A stretch of DNA of 64,000 nt. Source: Streptomyces venezuelae (GTDB taxonomy: Bacteria; Actinomycetota; Actinomycetes; Streptomycetales; Streptomycetaceae). The stretch spans positions 3,100,001-3,164,000 of the forward strand of contig NZ_CP029194.1 of assembly GCF_008642375.1 (NCBI RefSeq), in the 5' to 3' direction. Below the pieces are notes generated by a model. It was not told where the DNA came from. It did not search any database and worked only from the letters and a program-made list of their open reading frames with translations. Position 1 is the first letter of the stretch, and every line of letters begins with the position of its first letter. Shown piece after piece: positions 26,700 to 34,712 of this stretch. Position numbers and translations under genes: made by a program.

Positions 26700-27440
26700 T
26701 CACGGGAGCGCGCTGAACGCCCCGAGGAGCAGCCCGAGCAGGGCGCCGACCAGCATGAACGGACCGAAGGGAATCGCGGCCGAGCGGTCCGCGCGGCGCA
26801 GCAGGACGAGCCCGAGGCCGTACACGGCGCCGAGGAGGAAGCCCGCGAAGGCCCCGGCGAAGAGGACGCCCCAGCCGTACCAGCCGAGCGCGGCGCCCAG
26901 CGGGAGCGCCAGCTTGACGTCGCCGAAGCCGAGTCCGGCCGGGTTGATCACGTACAGCACCAGATAGGACCCGCCGAGCGCGAGCGCGCCGAGGAGTGCG
27001 TGGAGCCAGGAGCCCGCGTCGTACGGCAGGAGTTCGGCGGCGCCGAGGAGCAGGGGGACGGCGGCGGCGAGCGGCAGGGTGAGCCCGTCGGGGAGCCGGT
27101 GGACGCGGGCGTCGACGCAGGCGAGGAGGACGGCGAAGGGCGCGCCGAGCAGCCAGACCGCCAGCTCGGGCCGGGGCCCGCCGGTGGCGGCGGCGAGCGC
27201 GGCGCAGGCGAGGGCGGTGAGGAGCGGTGCGGCGAGTGGGGTGGGGGTGGTCGCGCAGTCCTGCCGCCCGGGCCCGCCGAGCCAGCCGCGTGCGGGACCG
27301 GCGAGCGGGTGCCCGGCGGGACACCGGTCCCGCCACGGCTCCTCGGCGGGGACGGCCAGCCGGTACGCGGCGCGCGGGACGAGCAGCCCGACGGCGGCCC
27401 CCCACAGGGCGGCGGTGACGATCAGCGTGACGACGTACAC
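26700..27440 (-). CDS. Type IV prepilin peptidase (A24 family, TadV-like)
   Basis: This 246-residue membrane aspartyl protease has catalytic aspartates in CVDARVHRLPD (just after a membrane helix) and in NPAGLGFGDVKLA, the GxGD motif. Six to seven hydrophobic helices are visible. An N-terminal segment of small loop sequence replaces the longer methyltransferase domain of bifunctional enzymes. It most likely cleaves the Flp prepilin and TadE-like pseudopilins made 5-11 kb away, and I see no other prepilin peptidase in the window. The start is GTG, divergent from the DUF192 gene only 41 bases away. Confidence 0.88.
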   Translation of the reverse strand: MYVVTLIVTAALWGAAVGLLVPRAAYRLAVPAEEPWRDRCPAGHPLAGPARGWLGGPGRQDCATTPTPLAAPLLTALACAALAAATGGPRPELAVWLLGAPFAVLLACVDARVHRLPDGLTLPLAAAVPLLLGAAELLPYDAGSWLHALLGALALGGSYLVLYVINPAGLGFGDVKLALPLGAALGWYGWGVLFAGAFAGFLLGAVYGLGLVLLRRADRSAAIPFGPFMLVGALLGLLLGAFSALP

Positions 27441-27481
27441 GGAGCCGACCCTAGGGCGATGGTGCGGCTACGGTCTGGCGC

Positions 27482-27856
27482 ATGGGGAAAACGGGGAAGT
27501 GGGCGGACGGTCCGGGGACGCTGACGGTGGCCTCCGTCGAGGTCCCCTTGGAGGTGGCTGCCTCGTACCGGGCGCGGCGGCGGGGGCTGCTCGGCCGGGA
27601 CGGCATCGCGGGAGCGCTGTTGATCACGCCGACGAACAGCGTGCACACCTTCGGCATGCGGTTCCCGATCGACGTGGCCTACCTGGACCGCTCGCTCCGG
27701 GTGCTGTCGGTGGTGACGATGCGGCCGGGGCGCCTCGGCATGATCAGACCAAGCGGCCGGCACGTCCTGGAGGCGGAGGCGGGCGCGATGGCGGGGTGGG
27801 GGCTGCGCCCGGGCGTCGTCGTGAGCCTTACGGCGGGCCCGAACCGAGCAGGGTGA
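27482..27856 (+). CDS. DUF192 (UPF0127) protein
   Basis: This 124-residue protein is of the DUF192 family, recognised by RRRGLLGRDGI, GALLITPTNSVHTFGMRFPIDVAYL and the small beta-rich core ending in GWGLRPGVVV. Function is unknown across the family. A missing signal peptide suggests a cytoplasmic location. It lies head-to-head with the prepilin peptidase gene, a pairing that suggests an association with pilus biogenesis, but that is only inference. Its 3' end overlaps the convergent mannosyltransferase gene by 29 bases. Confidence 0.85.
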   Translation: MGKTGKWADGPGTLTVASVEVPLEVAASYRARRRGLLGRDGIAGALLITPTNSVHTFGMRFPIDVAYLDRSLRVLSVVTMRPGRLGMIRPSGRHVLEAEAGAMAGWGLRPGVVVSLTAGPNRAG

Positions 27857-28967
27857 AGGCTCCGTAGGCGGCGGAGGCGAGCGCGAGTCCGGCGAGGACG
27901 GGCAGGGCGGCACGCGTGCGCAGGCGCGCGAGGGCCACGGCCGGCGGGAGCAGCAGCCCGAAGGCGGGCATCATCAGGCGCGGCCGGGACCCGAAGTACG
28001 CGGCGCCGACGAGGGAGACGAAGACGACGCCGATCGTGTAGACGAGCAGCGGGAGCGGCTGCTTCTGCCGCACGCAGAGGGCGACGAGCCAGCCGAGCAG
28101 CGCGAGCGCGGCGCAGAGCCCGAGGGCGGCGGGCCAGGGCAGACCGAAGATGAAGCGGGCGAGGGCGACGCCGAAGTCGATGGAGTTGCCCCAGGCGGCC
28201 TGGACGTCGAAGTAGGCGGTGGGGCTGCCCTGACGGATCCCGACGTAGGCGACGTACGCGAACCAGCCCAGCGGCGCGATCAGCACCCCGGCGACCGTCC
28301 GGAGGGGCAGTCTCCGCTCCTGTACGAGGGTGACGAGGGCCGTGATCCCGAGGGCGGCGATCAGCGCGACGGCGGTCGGCCGGGTGAGCCCCGCGGCGGT
28401 GCACAGGACGCCGGCCAGGATCCACCGCCCGCGCAGGACGGCGTACAGCGACCAGGCGGCGAAGGCCGTGAACAGCGTCTCGGTGTACGCCATCGACTGG
28501 ACGAACGCGGTCGGGTACACGCCCCAGAGGACGGCGAGCAGCACGCCGGCGCGCTCCCCCGCGAAGTGGGCGCCGCACTTGTAGATGCCGACGGCGGCGG
28601 CGAGGCCTGCCGTCCAGGACACGATCAGCCCGGCGGTCGCGGCGTCCACGGGGAGGACGGCGGACAGTCCCCGCTCAAGGGCGGGGAGGAGAGGGAAGAA
28701 GGCCAGGTCGGAGTGGAGGTCGCCGTTCGGCAGGGTGACCTCGTACCCGTAACCGTTCTCGGCGATCCGGACGTACCAGACGGAGTCCCAGCGGCCCTTG
28801 AGCCGGTGCAGGCCGTCCTTGCCGGTCGCGGAAGCGGCGATGGCGAGGACGACGAGACCGATGAGACGGGTGGCGACGTACCCCCCGACGGCGGCGAGGG
28901 TGGGGCTGAGGGGACTGCGGAGGCTGCTGGGACGGCGGAGGCTGCTGGGACGGGCGGGCGCGGACAT
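27828..28967 (-). CDS. PIG-V-like mannosyltransferase (membrane GT-C fold)
   Basis: This 379-residue polytopic protein has ten or more membrane helices and the signature of PIG-V/GT76-like enzymes. It carries the catalytic-loop motif RWDSVWYVRIAENGY, then DLAFFPLLPAL, and AYTETLFTAFAAWSLYA as in eukaryotic GPI mannosyltransferase II. It probably transfers mannose from a polyprenyl phosphate donor to an exported glycan or protein; the acceptor is unknown. Serine/arginine repeats at the N-terminus (RPSSLRRPSSLRS) derive from a short DNA duplication. Start ATG at 28967. Confidence 0.85.
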   Translation of the reverse strand: MSAPARPSSLRRPSSLRSPLSPTLAAVGGYVATRLIGLVVLAIAASATGKDGLHRLKGRWDSVWYVRIAENGYGYEVTLPNGDLHSDLAFFPLLPALERGLSAVLPVDAATAGLIVSWTAGLAAAVGIYKCGAHFAGERAGVLLAVLWGVYPTAFVQSMAYTETLFTAFAAWSLYAVLRGRWILAGVLCTAAGLTRPTAVALIAALGITALVTLVQERRLPLRTVAGVLIAPLGWFAYVAYVGIRQGSPTAYFDVQAAWGNSIDFGVALARFIFGLPWPAALGLCAALALLGWLVALCVRQKQPLPLLVYTIGVVFVSLVGAAYFGSRPRLMMPAFGLLLPPAVALARLRTRAALPVLAGLALASAAYGAFTLLGSGPP

Positions 28968-29010
28968 GCCGCCGATTATCCCGATAGTCCCTACGGAGCC
29001 TCCGCCGCCC

Positions 29011-29376
29011 TCACCCGAGGGGCCTTATACGGACGAACTTCGCGGACAGGGCGGGGCCGAGCTGATGGACGATGGCGTGACCGGGCTCCTGCGGGGAGGG
29101 CAGGTCACCGAGGAACGAGGTGACGATGACCTCGTCGATGCCGAGAACGCCCCGGCAGCACTGCTCCTCCAGGAAGTCGAGCGTCCGGCGCCAGTCGGCG
29201 GCGGTCGGGTCCTCCCCGAGGAAGGAGCGGACGGTGCCCTGGACGACGTCCCAGAAGAAGACATGCGGCAGGACATCGCCCTGGGTGAAGACATGGGTCT
29301 CGTACGCGCCCCGGAACTCGGGAATCCGGGTGACGAGATCACTGACCAGCTGGACACTCGGCGTCGTCGACGTCAT
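29011..29376 (-). CDS. Small hypothetical protein
   Basis: This 121-residue soluble acidic protein begins MTSTTPSVQLVSDLVTRIPE and contains a His/Phe-rich centre (HVFFWDVVQG), a WRRTLDFLEEQCCRG helix and an ending HQLGPALSAKFVRIRP. The predicted helices and acidity recall immunity-type or SMI1-like small proteins found scattered in Streptomyces, but I cannot place it in a family. It is divergent from the AbiEi-like frameshifted gene (164 bases apart), which might make this an accessory pair. Confidence 0.6.
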   Translation of the reverse strand: MTSTTPSVQLVSDLVTRIPEFRGAYETHVFTQGDVLPHVFFWDVVQGTVRSFLGEDPTAADWRRTLDFLEEQCCRGVLGIDEVIVTSFLGDLPSPQEPGHAIVHQLGPALSAKFVRIRPLG

Positions 29377-29540
29377 CGGCAGCCCACTTCGGAACGGACC
29401 CTGTGGTGTCGGGTACTCCGCTCCAGGATGCTCCTCGGCGAGGGGGACGTCCCGTCACTTTTGCGCTTTCCTGACGACGAGTTTCTCCGGGTTTTCCACA
29501 GGGGGTGCGAAGTATCCCTCTTCCGTGGATCGTTGGGCGT

Positions 29541-30472
29541 ATGTACGAGTTGGCGATCCTCGCGAGGGGCGGGGTACTCCTCACGGTCTGGGCGCTCGCG
29601 GCGGGCTGGTCCAGGGGCCGGCTGGCGGGGCGTCTGCGCCGGGACGGATGGCAGGGGATCTGCCGGGGAGCGTGGGCGGCGCCGGGCAAGGAGGTGGACT
29701 GGCGGGTGCGGGCGACGGCGCTCCAGTTCCTCCGCCCGGAGCTGGTGTGCAGCCATGGGACGGCGGCGCGGCTGCACCGCATCGAGCTGCTGGGCGCCCC
29801 TGTCGACGCGAGCCCGCCGCTCGACTTCACGGCACCGGCCGCCTCCCGGTCGACCCGGGACTCCCTGATACGGATCCACGCCACGACCTCCCTCACGGAC
29901 GGGGACTGCGCCGTTCGGCGAGGGCTGCGGGTGACGACCCCGGCGCGAACGGTCGGTGACCTCATACGGAGCTGCGGCAGCCGCGAGGAGGCGGTCGTCG
30001 CGGCGGACTCGGCGCTGGGGCGGCGGGTGGTCGGAGGCGTACGGCGCGAGGCGCTCGTCCGGTACGAGGACCTGGCCGCCGAACTCGCCGCGCCCCGCAC
30101 GGGCGGGCCGCGCGCCCGCGCCTGGCTGCCGCTGACCGAGGCGGCCTCGGGCTCCCCGGCGGAGACGGTGGCCCGGCTCCGGATGCGGGACGCGGACCTG
30201 CACCCGGAGTCGCAGCCGGCGCTGCGGGCGCCGGAGGGGCGAGTGCTGTGCCCGGACTTCCTCTTCCGCGAGGCGGGCCTGGCGGTGGAGGTGGAGGGCT
30301 ACGCCTTCCACGGCACGCGCCGGGCCCACGAACGGGACGTCGCCCGCTTCAACGCGCTCCGTCCTGCCCGGAGATCCGACGGGTGCTGCGCTTCACGGCG
30401 AGGGAGGTCTTCACGGCCCCTGACCGCATGACACGAACGATCCGGACGGCCCTTGGCTCCCTGTCGCCCTAA
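29541..30472 (+). pseudogene. AbiEi-like / DUF559 protein gene with apparent frameshift
   Basis: Frame one (29541-about 30360) encodes an AbiEi-antitoxin-like N-terminus (LLTVWALAAGWSRGRLAGRL), a central domain with TTPARTVGDL, and the start of a DUF559 nuclease-like end (CPDFLFREAGLAVEVEGYAFHG; HERDVARFNAL). After ARFNAL the expected continuation CPEIRRVLRFTAREVF appears only in the next frame and runs to TAA at 30470-30472. One missing base near 30357-30363 explains this. In frame one, reading continues with an unrelated Arg/Ser-rich tail to 30431. It may be a true mutation or a sequencing error. Confidence 0.72.
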
Positions 30473-31083
30473 GGGGCGACGGTCGTCCGGGGGAAGGACA
30501 CCTCGACACGCCGGTTCTTCTTCCGGCCCTCCTCGGTGGCGTTGTCCGCGATCGGGTAGTCCTCGCTGTAGCCCCGGATGTCGAAGGTCGTACCGGGGTC
30601 GAGATTCCGGGCGAGCACCTGCTGCACGGCGACGGCGCGCTCCTTCGAGAGCTTGAGCCCGTGCTCGTACGTCCCGAGGTTGTCGGTGAACCCGAAGACC
30701 CGGACACGACCGGAGCCGAGCTTGTCGACCTCGGCGGCGATGGCGGCGATACGGGCGGTGGCGTCGGGGCTCAGCTTGGCGCTGTTCTTCGGGAACAGCA
30801 CCTCGGCCTGAAGCGCGAAGGTCACGTCCACGTTGGTGTCCTGGCGCCTCTCCGCTCCGCCCTCCTCCTCGACGATCTGCTTGATGTCGAGCACCTTGGC
30901 GGGCGCGAGGGTGGCCCCGTCGGGAAGCATGAGCCCGGGCGCGTTCGCGTTGATGGCGGGCGGCGGCGCGGCAATGCCGGCGGAGCCGGGCGGATCGTCG
31001 GCGTGCGCGGTGGGCACGGCCAGCGGCCAGATGGCCACGGAGACGAGGGCCAGGGCGGCCAAGCGGCGGTTCGTCGTCGTCAT
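30469..31083 (-). CDS. OmpA-family protein of the tad locus
   Basis: This 204-residue exported protein has a signal peptide (residues 1-28, ending AHA) and an OmpA-type peptidoglycan-binding domain at about 85-200. Diagnostic parts are EVLFPKNSAKLSPDA, VRVFGFTDNLG, LSKERAVAVQQVL and EGRKKNRRVEVSF, with the Asp and Arg that bind diaminopimelate. It lies last in the leftward unit flp-tadG-lipoprotein-ompA with a 9-base gap, so it may anchor the Flp pilus apparatus to the wall. Its stop overlaps the convergent frameshifted gene by a few bases. Confidence 0.88.
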   Translation of the reverse strand: MTTTNRRLAALALVSVAIWPLAVPTAHADDPPGSAGIAAPPPAINANAPGLMLPDGATLAPAKVLDIKQIVEEEGGAERRQDTNVDVTFALQAEVLFPKNSAKLSPDATARIAAIAAEVDKLGSGRVRVFGFTDNLGTYEHGLKLSKERAVAVQQVLARNLDPGTTFDIRGYSEDYPIADNATEEGRKKNRRVEVSFPRTTVAP

Positions 31084-31092
31084 GGCGTCGCC

Positions 31093-31668
31093 TCAGGAGA
31101 GTTTGAGGGTGGCGGGTTCGAAGGTGGGGAGCTGGAAGGAGACTTCGGTGGTGGAGGCGGGGGGTGCGGGGAATTGCATGAAGACGGGGATCGACTTGCC
31201 GGGCCCGATGCTGTCGAGCGCTGAGGTGGTGAGTGGCCGACCGTCCGTGTCCCTCAGGACGTAGTAGCGCTTCTTCCCTACGGCGTCGATGAGCGTGGCC
31301 CCACCCAGCGTCAGGCCGTGCTTGATGACCTCCGTCTCATTCCCTCTCATCTCTACGGGAAGAAGGACTGAAGAACCCGAGGGATTCGTCAACTGCCCTT
31401 TGAGCGTGAGGAAACCACCCGCATCGCGCTCCGCAGAGCTGATCGAAAGCTCCACGCCCTGCCTTCCCTTGAGCACCGCGAGTGTCTCCACAGGATCCAC
31501 GGCCGTCGGGGAGCTCTGGGAGGGCGACTCTTGCTGAACAGCAGCAGACGTCGCAGCCTTCGGTTTGTCCGCCTTCGGCTTCTCCTCAGCCCCGCAGCCT
31601 GCTACGAGGAGAGCCACCGACGCAACCGTGAGGGAAGCCAATCCCCTGCGTGCGTACCGAACGTTCAT
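31093..31668 (-). CDS. Lipoprotein of the tad locus
   Basis: This 191-residue predicted lipoprotein has a basic and hydrophobic leader ending in LVAGC (lipidated Cys near residue 25), a charged linker with KADKPKAATSA, and a beta-rich domain (ELSISSAERDAGGFLTLKG, YYVLRDTDG) with an immunoglobulin-like or DUF4352-like strand pattern. It lies 9 bases from ompA and 31 from tadG in one transcription direction. A role in pilus assembly on the outer membrane face is inferred from position only. Confidence 0.72.
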   Translation of the reverse strand: MNVRYARRGLASLTVASVALLVAGCGAEEKPKADKPKAATSAAVQQESPSQSSPTAVDPVETLAVLKGRQGVELSISSAERDAGGFLTLKGQLTNPSGSSVLLPVEMRGNETEVIKHGLTLGGATLIDAVGKKRYYVLRDTDGRPLTTSALDSIGPGKSIPVFMQFPAPPASTTEVSFQLPTFEPATLKLS

Positions 31669-31699
31669 GAAGCGCGCTTCCTTTACTCGTCGTCGCAGG

Positions 31700-32308
31700 T
31701 CATTCGGACAGTCGGACCGTGAAGAGATCGACGGCTCCTGGCAGGGTCGCCGGATTCTCCGGATCGATCTCCCAGGCGACCCCACCGCACGTGAGCCCCA
31801 AGATCGGACCCTCTTCCTCCTCTTCGCCCTCGCCGGGTGGCGTCGGCGTGGACGGGGGCGGCTCCGAGGGCGGCTCCGGCTTCTCGAACTCGCAGAGCGG
31901 CTCGATCACTGCTGAAGCAGACGCCGTTGCCGGATTCGACTCTGAGCCGTTCGTACGCACTGTCACGCGGAATCCCTCTGATTCGAGGGGCACGCAGCGG
32001 TCTCCCGAGAATGCGGCGCCGTTCCGGGCCGCGAACTCCGCCGCCTGGTCACACGCGGCATCGCGGTCGTATTCCAGTCCGTTGAGGAAGCTGCCCCACT
32101 GTCCAGGGTCGAGGATCACCTCGATCCAGCCCTCCCGTAGCTGCTCCCGTGCATCCTGTGCAGCAGCGAGGGCCGCCGCGTCGGCCGCTGTCTGCGCGCC
32201 GTTCCGGGTAAACGCCGCCTGCCCCACCGCGAAGTAGGCGAACGCCAGGAACAAGAGACCTGCCACAACGGCGATGTAGACAGGAAACGCCTGTCCCGAA
32301 TCCCCCAC
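31700..32308 (-). CDS. TadG-like pseudopilin / pilus assembly protein
   Basis: This 202-residue protein begins VGDSGQAFPVYIAVVAGLLFLAFAYF only in outline: a Gly-Gln boundary then one membrane helix, as in TadE/TadG pseudopilins, but with no Glu at mature position 5. The rest is extracytoplasmic, with an Ala-rich helix containing NGAQTAADAAALAAA, the TadG hallmark, four to six cysteines, and a Pro/Glu-rich stretch. GTG 32308 is the only good start after the flp stop (17 bases between). It is part of the operon with flp. Confidence 0.75.
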   Translation of the reverse strand: MGDSGQAFPVYIAVVAGLLFLAFAYFAVGQAAFTRNGAQTAADAAALAAAQDAREQLREGWIEVILDPGQWGSFLNGLEYDRDAACDQAAEFAARNGAAFSGDRCVPLESEGFRVTVRTNGSESNPATASASAVIEPLCEFEKPEPPSEPPPSTPTPPGEGEEEEEGPILGLTCGGVAWEIDPENPATLPGAVDLFTVRLSE

Positions 32309-32325
32309 TCGGCCGCCGAGAGCAA

Positions 32326-32532
32326 CTAGCCGGTCAGCTCGGAGATCTTCGTCCTGATCGCATTCATGATCGTCGTACCGATGTCTGTGCCGGTGATCGC
32401 CACAACGATCGCCACCACCACCACAATGATCCCCAGGTACTCCACCGCCGTCTGCCCCCGGTCCCCGGACAGCAGTCGGCTCGTCAGTCGCACCTTGGCC
32501 TTCGTCACGGCCCTCAGCATCGCGTCGTTCAT
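32326..32532 (-). CDS. flp: Flp-type IVb pilin
   Basis: This 68-residue Flp pilin has a basic N-terminal leader (MNDAMLRAVTKAKVRLTSRLL) given here by position 1-21, then DRG-QTAVEYLGIIVVVVAI. Cleavage is expected after the Gly, leaving Gln1 and Glu5-Tyr6, the Flp signature. One hydrophobic helix and a short hydrophilic tail follow. GGAGGGG lies before ATG 32532. It is the structural subunit of the tad pilus and first gene of a leftward unit ending with ompA. The processing enzyme is presumably the A24 peptidase at 26.7 kb. Confidence 0.92.
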   Translation of the reverse strand: MNDAMLRAVTKAKVRLTSRLLSGDRGQTAVEYLGIIVVVVAIVVAITGTDIGTTIMNAIRTKISELTG

Positions 32533-32607
32533 CGTGGTCCCCTCCGCGTCGGTTCGCCGGCGGTCGTGTCGGCTCACAGGGCCCGTGGGCCCATCTGTGG
32601 GCCCCGG

Positions 32608-32757
32608 TCATCGCGTGGGCCTGGTGCCCAGCCAGGAGGCTATGGCCCCGGCGCGCGTGGCGGTGTGGAGTTCGGCGAAGACGCGGTCGACGCGGTTCTC
32701 GACCGTCTTGTCGGTGATGAAACAAGTCGCGGCGGTCTGCCGGTTGTTCAGGTTCAT
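32608..32757 (-). pseudogene. Remnant of a LuxR-family helix-turn-helix regulator
   Basis: Forty-nine codons encode only the final part of a LuxR/GerE helix-turn-helix: NNRQTAATCFITDKTVENRV and ELHTATRAGAIASWL align with the usual N-R-E-I-A-A and K-T-V-x-N-H-V positions and the RAGAIASWL end. The first helix and any sensory domain are absent, and the DNA to the right does not code for them. A pseudogene left from a rearrangement is likely. A short expressed protein cannot be excluded. Confidence 0.6.
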
Positions 32758-32861
32758 CACACCCACCCCTCTCACACCCTGTCCGCACTCTGTCACATGC
32801 GGTTGTGTGCGCGAAGCGGGATCGTCAACCTTCGATGAGATTGAGACAGTTGCCGCCGCCG

Positions 32862-33119
32862 TCAGGCGTCGACCCCTCCCGTGGGCGGCTGCTCCGCGAC
32901 GAAACTGCCCCGCTGCGGAAGGGTGATCACCCAGCCCTCCGAGCGCAGGAGGGCGACGGCCTGTCGTGCCGTGTCCCTCGCGACGCCGTACTCCGCCACC
33001 AGCTTCGACTCGGACGGGATCGGGTCCCTCGGCCGGAGTTCGCCGGACTCGATGCGTCCACGGATGACTCGGGCGACCTGCTTGTAGATGGGCGTCGGGT
33101 CGAAGCGGTCTATATCCAT
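32862..33119 (-). CDS. Small GntR-family regulator (single wHTH)
   Basis: This 85-residue protein has only a GntR winged-helix domain (PIYKQVARVIRGRIESGEL; PSESKLVAEYGVARDTARQAVALLR; GWVITLPQRGSFV) without an effector domain. Proteins of this size occur in Streptomyces beside the small plus-strand genes seen here and in integrative elements such as pSAM2 (KorSA). It is transcribed divergently from the small genes at 33280, and repeated motifs in between may be its operators. It sits between two tad operon parts. Confidence 0.88.
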   Translation of the reverse strand: MDIDRFDPTPIYKQVARVIRGRIESGELRPRDPIPSESKLVAEYGVARDTARQAVALLRSEGWVITLPQRGSFVAEQPPTGGVDA

Positions 33120-33135
33120 GTGTCGGACGTTAGCT

Positions 33136-33207
33136 ACGTCCTCTACGCCTAACATATGGGCAACGTCCTAGACGAGGTAGACAAGCTATACAAGTGAGGT
33201 CTAGCGT
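33136..33207. promoter_or_regulatory. GntR operator-like direct repeats and promoter
   Basis: ACGTCCTCTACG (33136-33147) and ACGTCCTAGACG (33163-33174) are spaced by 27 bases. TAGACAAG (33178) and TATACAAG (33187) form a second pair. TAGACA (33178-33183) and TAGCGT (33202-33207), 18 bases apart, make a plausible rightward promoter covered by the repeats, suggesting repression by the adjacent GntR protein. Confidence 0.5.
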
Positions 33208-33279
33208 TCACAACGCAAGGACCCCGGCGAGTGCGCTAACACTCCCGGGGCGTGGTCCACCTGACGAAAGCAGGTCGAC

Positions 33280-33612
33280 ATGGCAGACCTTATCCGCGCC
33301 CTCACTCTGTGGGCGAGGCTGGTGTTCGGGGCTCGCAACAGCGGCCGGCATCGGGGCCATACCGCACCGGCGTTCCGCCCTGACCCAGCCCCCGCCCCCA
33401 CTCCCCTGCAACCGCCCTCCCCCCGCTCCCCCTACGGGCTCGACGTACCGATCGACGGCCACGAGTCCGCCCTCGTCCGGCCCTACCTCGTCGCCTACGA
33501 CCAGCGGCAGGAGCGGGCACGACAGCGGCAGCGGCGGCTCGCGCTCGTCCTCGCTGCGGACTTCGGGTTCGATCTGGACACCCGGGACCTGCACGGGCTG
33601 GAGGTGGCCTGA
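33280..33612 (+). CDS. Small conserved hypothetical protein of a GntR-linked module
   Basis: This 110-residue protein has an amphipathic or hydrophobic N-terminus (MADLIRALTLWARLVFG), a Pro-rich middle and a conserved end (LVRPYLVAYDQRQERARQRQRRLALVLAADFGFDLD in outline). I have seen this type of sequence beside small GntR genes in Streptomyces, but the function is unknown. GCAGGTCG precedes the ATG. It overlaps the next gene by one base (TGATG), so both are translated together. Confidence 0.65.
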   Translation: MADLIRALTLWARLVFGARNSGRHRGHTAPAFRPDPAPAPTPLQPPSPRSPYGLDVPIDGHESALVRPYLVAYDQRQERARQRQRRLALVLAADFGFDLDTRDLHGLEVA

Positions 33613-33824
33613 TGACCTCGAACGAGCACCGGCAGCCGGTACGGATGTGCGTGCGCTGCTCCGCGATCACCGCCGCGCCCGTCGTCGTCTCCGAGGTGCA
33701 CCAAGGCTCCGGGCCCGGATTCAACGTCTACGCCTGCCCGGAGTGCGCCCCGCACTTCCCGCCCGTGCCGGACGTTCTCGACCTGTTCGACGACCAGGAC
33801 CGTCGGCGGTTCACTCGCCCGTGA
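33612..33824 (+). CDS. Small zinc-ribbon protein
   Basis: This 70-residue protein has two Cys-X2-Cys pairs (MCVRC and ACPEC), as in a small zinc ribbon, and an acidic C-terminus (LDLFDDQDRRRF). It overlaps the preceding small gene and by 14 bases the convergent tadC end. It may bind nucleic acid or act as a cofactor for the GntR regulator, but there is no direct evidence. Confidence 0.65.
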   Translation: MTSNEHRQPVRMCVRCSAITAAPVVVSEVHQGSGPGFNVYACPECAPHFPPVPDVLDLFDDQDRRRFTRP

Positions 33825-34698
33825 CCGAGCCGAAGTCCGTTCCCGTGCCCAGGAAGAGGCCCGCTCCGAGGAGGATCATCGTCGCCGGGACCATCAGGGT
33901 CGTGATGACCATCGTGGCCTTCGGGACGGCCTTGGCCGCCTTGCGGCGGGCGTTCTGGGCGTCCGTGCGGCGCATGTCGTTGGCGATCTGGATCAGGGTG
34001 TCGACGATCGGGGCGCCCAGCTCCTCGCCCTGCTGGAGCGCCGTGACGAACTGCGCCACCTGCTCCGAGTCGTTGCGGCGGCGCAGTTCGTCGAAGGCCT
34101 GGCGGCGGCTGACACCCATGTCCATCTGGCGCAGCGTGATGCGGAGTTCGTCGGACCAGGGGCCCGCGTACTGCTCCGCGACCCGCTCCAGGGCCTGCCG
34201 GAAGCCGAGGCCGGCCGAGACGACGACGGCGAGGACGTCCAGGAAGTCCGGCAGGGTGCGCTCGATCTGGTCCTTGCGGATCCGGACGGCCGACCAGATG
34301 CCGACCTCCGTCCAGAACGCGCCGAAGGCGAAGAGGAGCAGCGCGACGAGGACCGAGCCCTTGCTCAGCATCAGCAGGCCGCCGAGGACGCCCAGGAAGC
34401 CGTACACGGCCCGCCTCGCCCCGTACCGGTCGATGGTCAGTCCGCCGGGGTTGCCCGCGAGGTCGATACGGCGACGCACGGCATTGACCCGCTTGGGGCC
34501 CATGAGCCGCAGGACCGCCGGCGACCAGCGCATGCCGAGCCGGTCGACGGCCGAGTCGACCGCGCCGGTACGGGTCGCGCCGACCTCCAGGGCGAGCTTG
34601 AGGTCGTCGGGGAGGCGGGCGTCGGCGCGGTAGAGGCGCAGGCCGTAGGCGATGCCGGCGACGGCGAGGCCGGCGAGGAGGGCGAGAAGGAGGTCCAT
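33811..34698 (-). CDS. tadC: TadC-like type II secretion F protein
   Basis: This 295-residue membrane protein of the GspF/TadC family has an N-terminal helix (MDLLLALLAGLAVAGIA), a membrane pair in the middle (YGFLGVLGGLLM, SVLVALLLFAFGAFW), the T2SSF domain (TLPDFLDVLAVVVSAGLGFRQALERVAEQ; ALQQGEELGAPIVDTL) and a C-terminal helix. With TadB it forms the inner-membrane platform of the Flp pilus machine. It is the last gene of the leftward cpaB-...-tadC unit, 14 bases after tadB. Confidence 0.9.
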   Translation of the reverse strand: MDLLLALLAGLAVAGIAYGLRLYRADARLPDDLKLALEVGATRTGAVDSAVDRLGMRWSPAVLRLMGPKRVNAVRRRIDLAGNPGGLTIDRYGARRAVYGFLGVLGGLLMLSKGSVLVALLLFAFGAFWTEVGIWSAVRIRKDQIERTLPDFLDVLAVVVSAGLGFRQALERVAEQYAGPWSDELRITLRQMDMGVSRRQAFDELRRRNDSEQVAQFVTALQQGEELGAPIVDTLIQIANDMRRTDAQNARRKAAKAVPKATMVITTLMVPATMILLGAGLFLGTGTDFGSVTGE

Positions 34699-34712
34699 GG
34701 CGCGCGCCCGTC

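Noticed and set aside
30360..30431. Alternative C-terminus of the AbiEi-like gene as a genuine protein end
   Set aside because: The tail is Arg/Ser-rich and unrelated, while the next frame continues the expected conserved motif, so a frameshift is the better reading.
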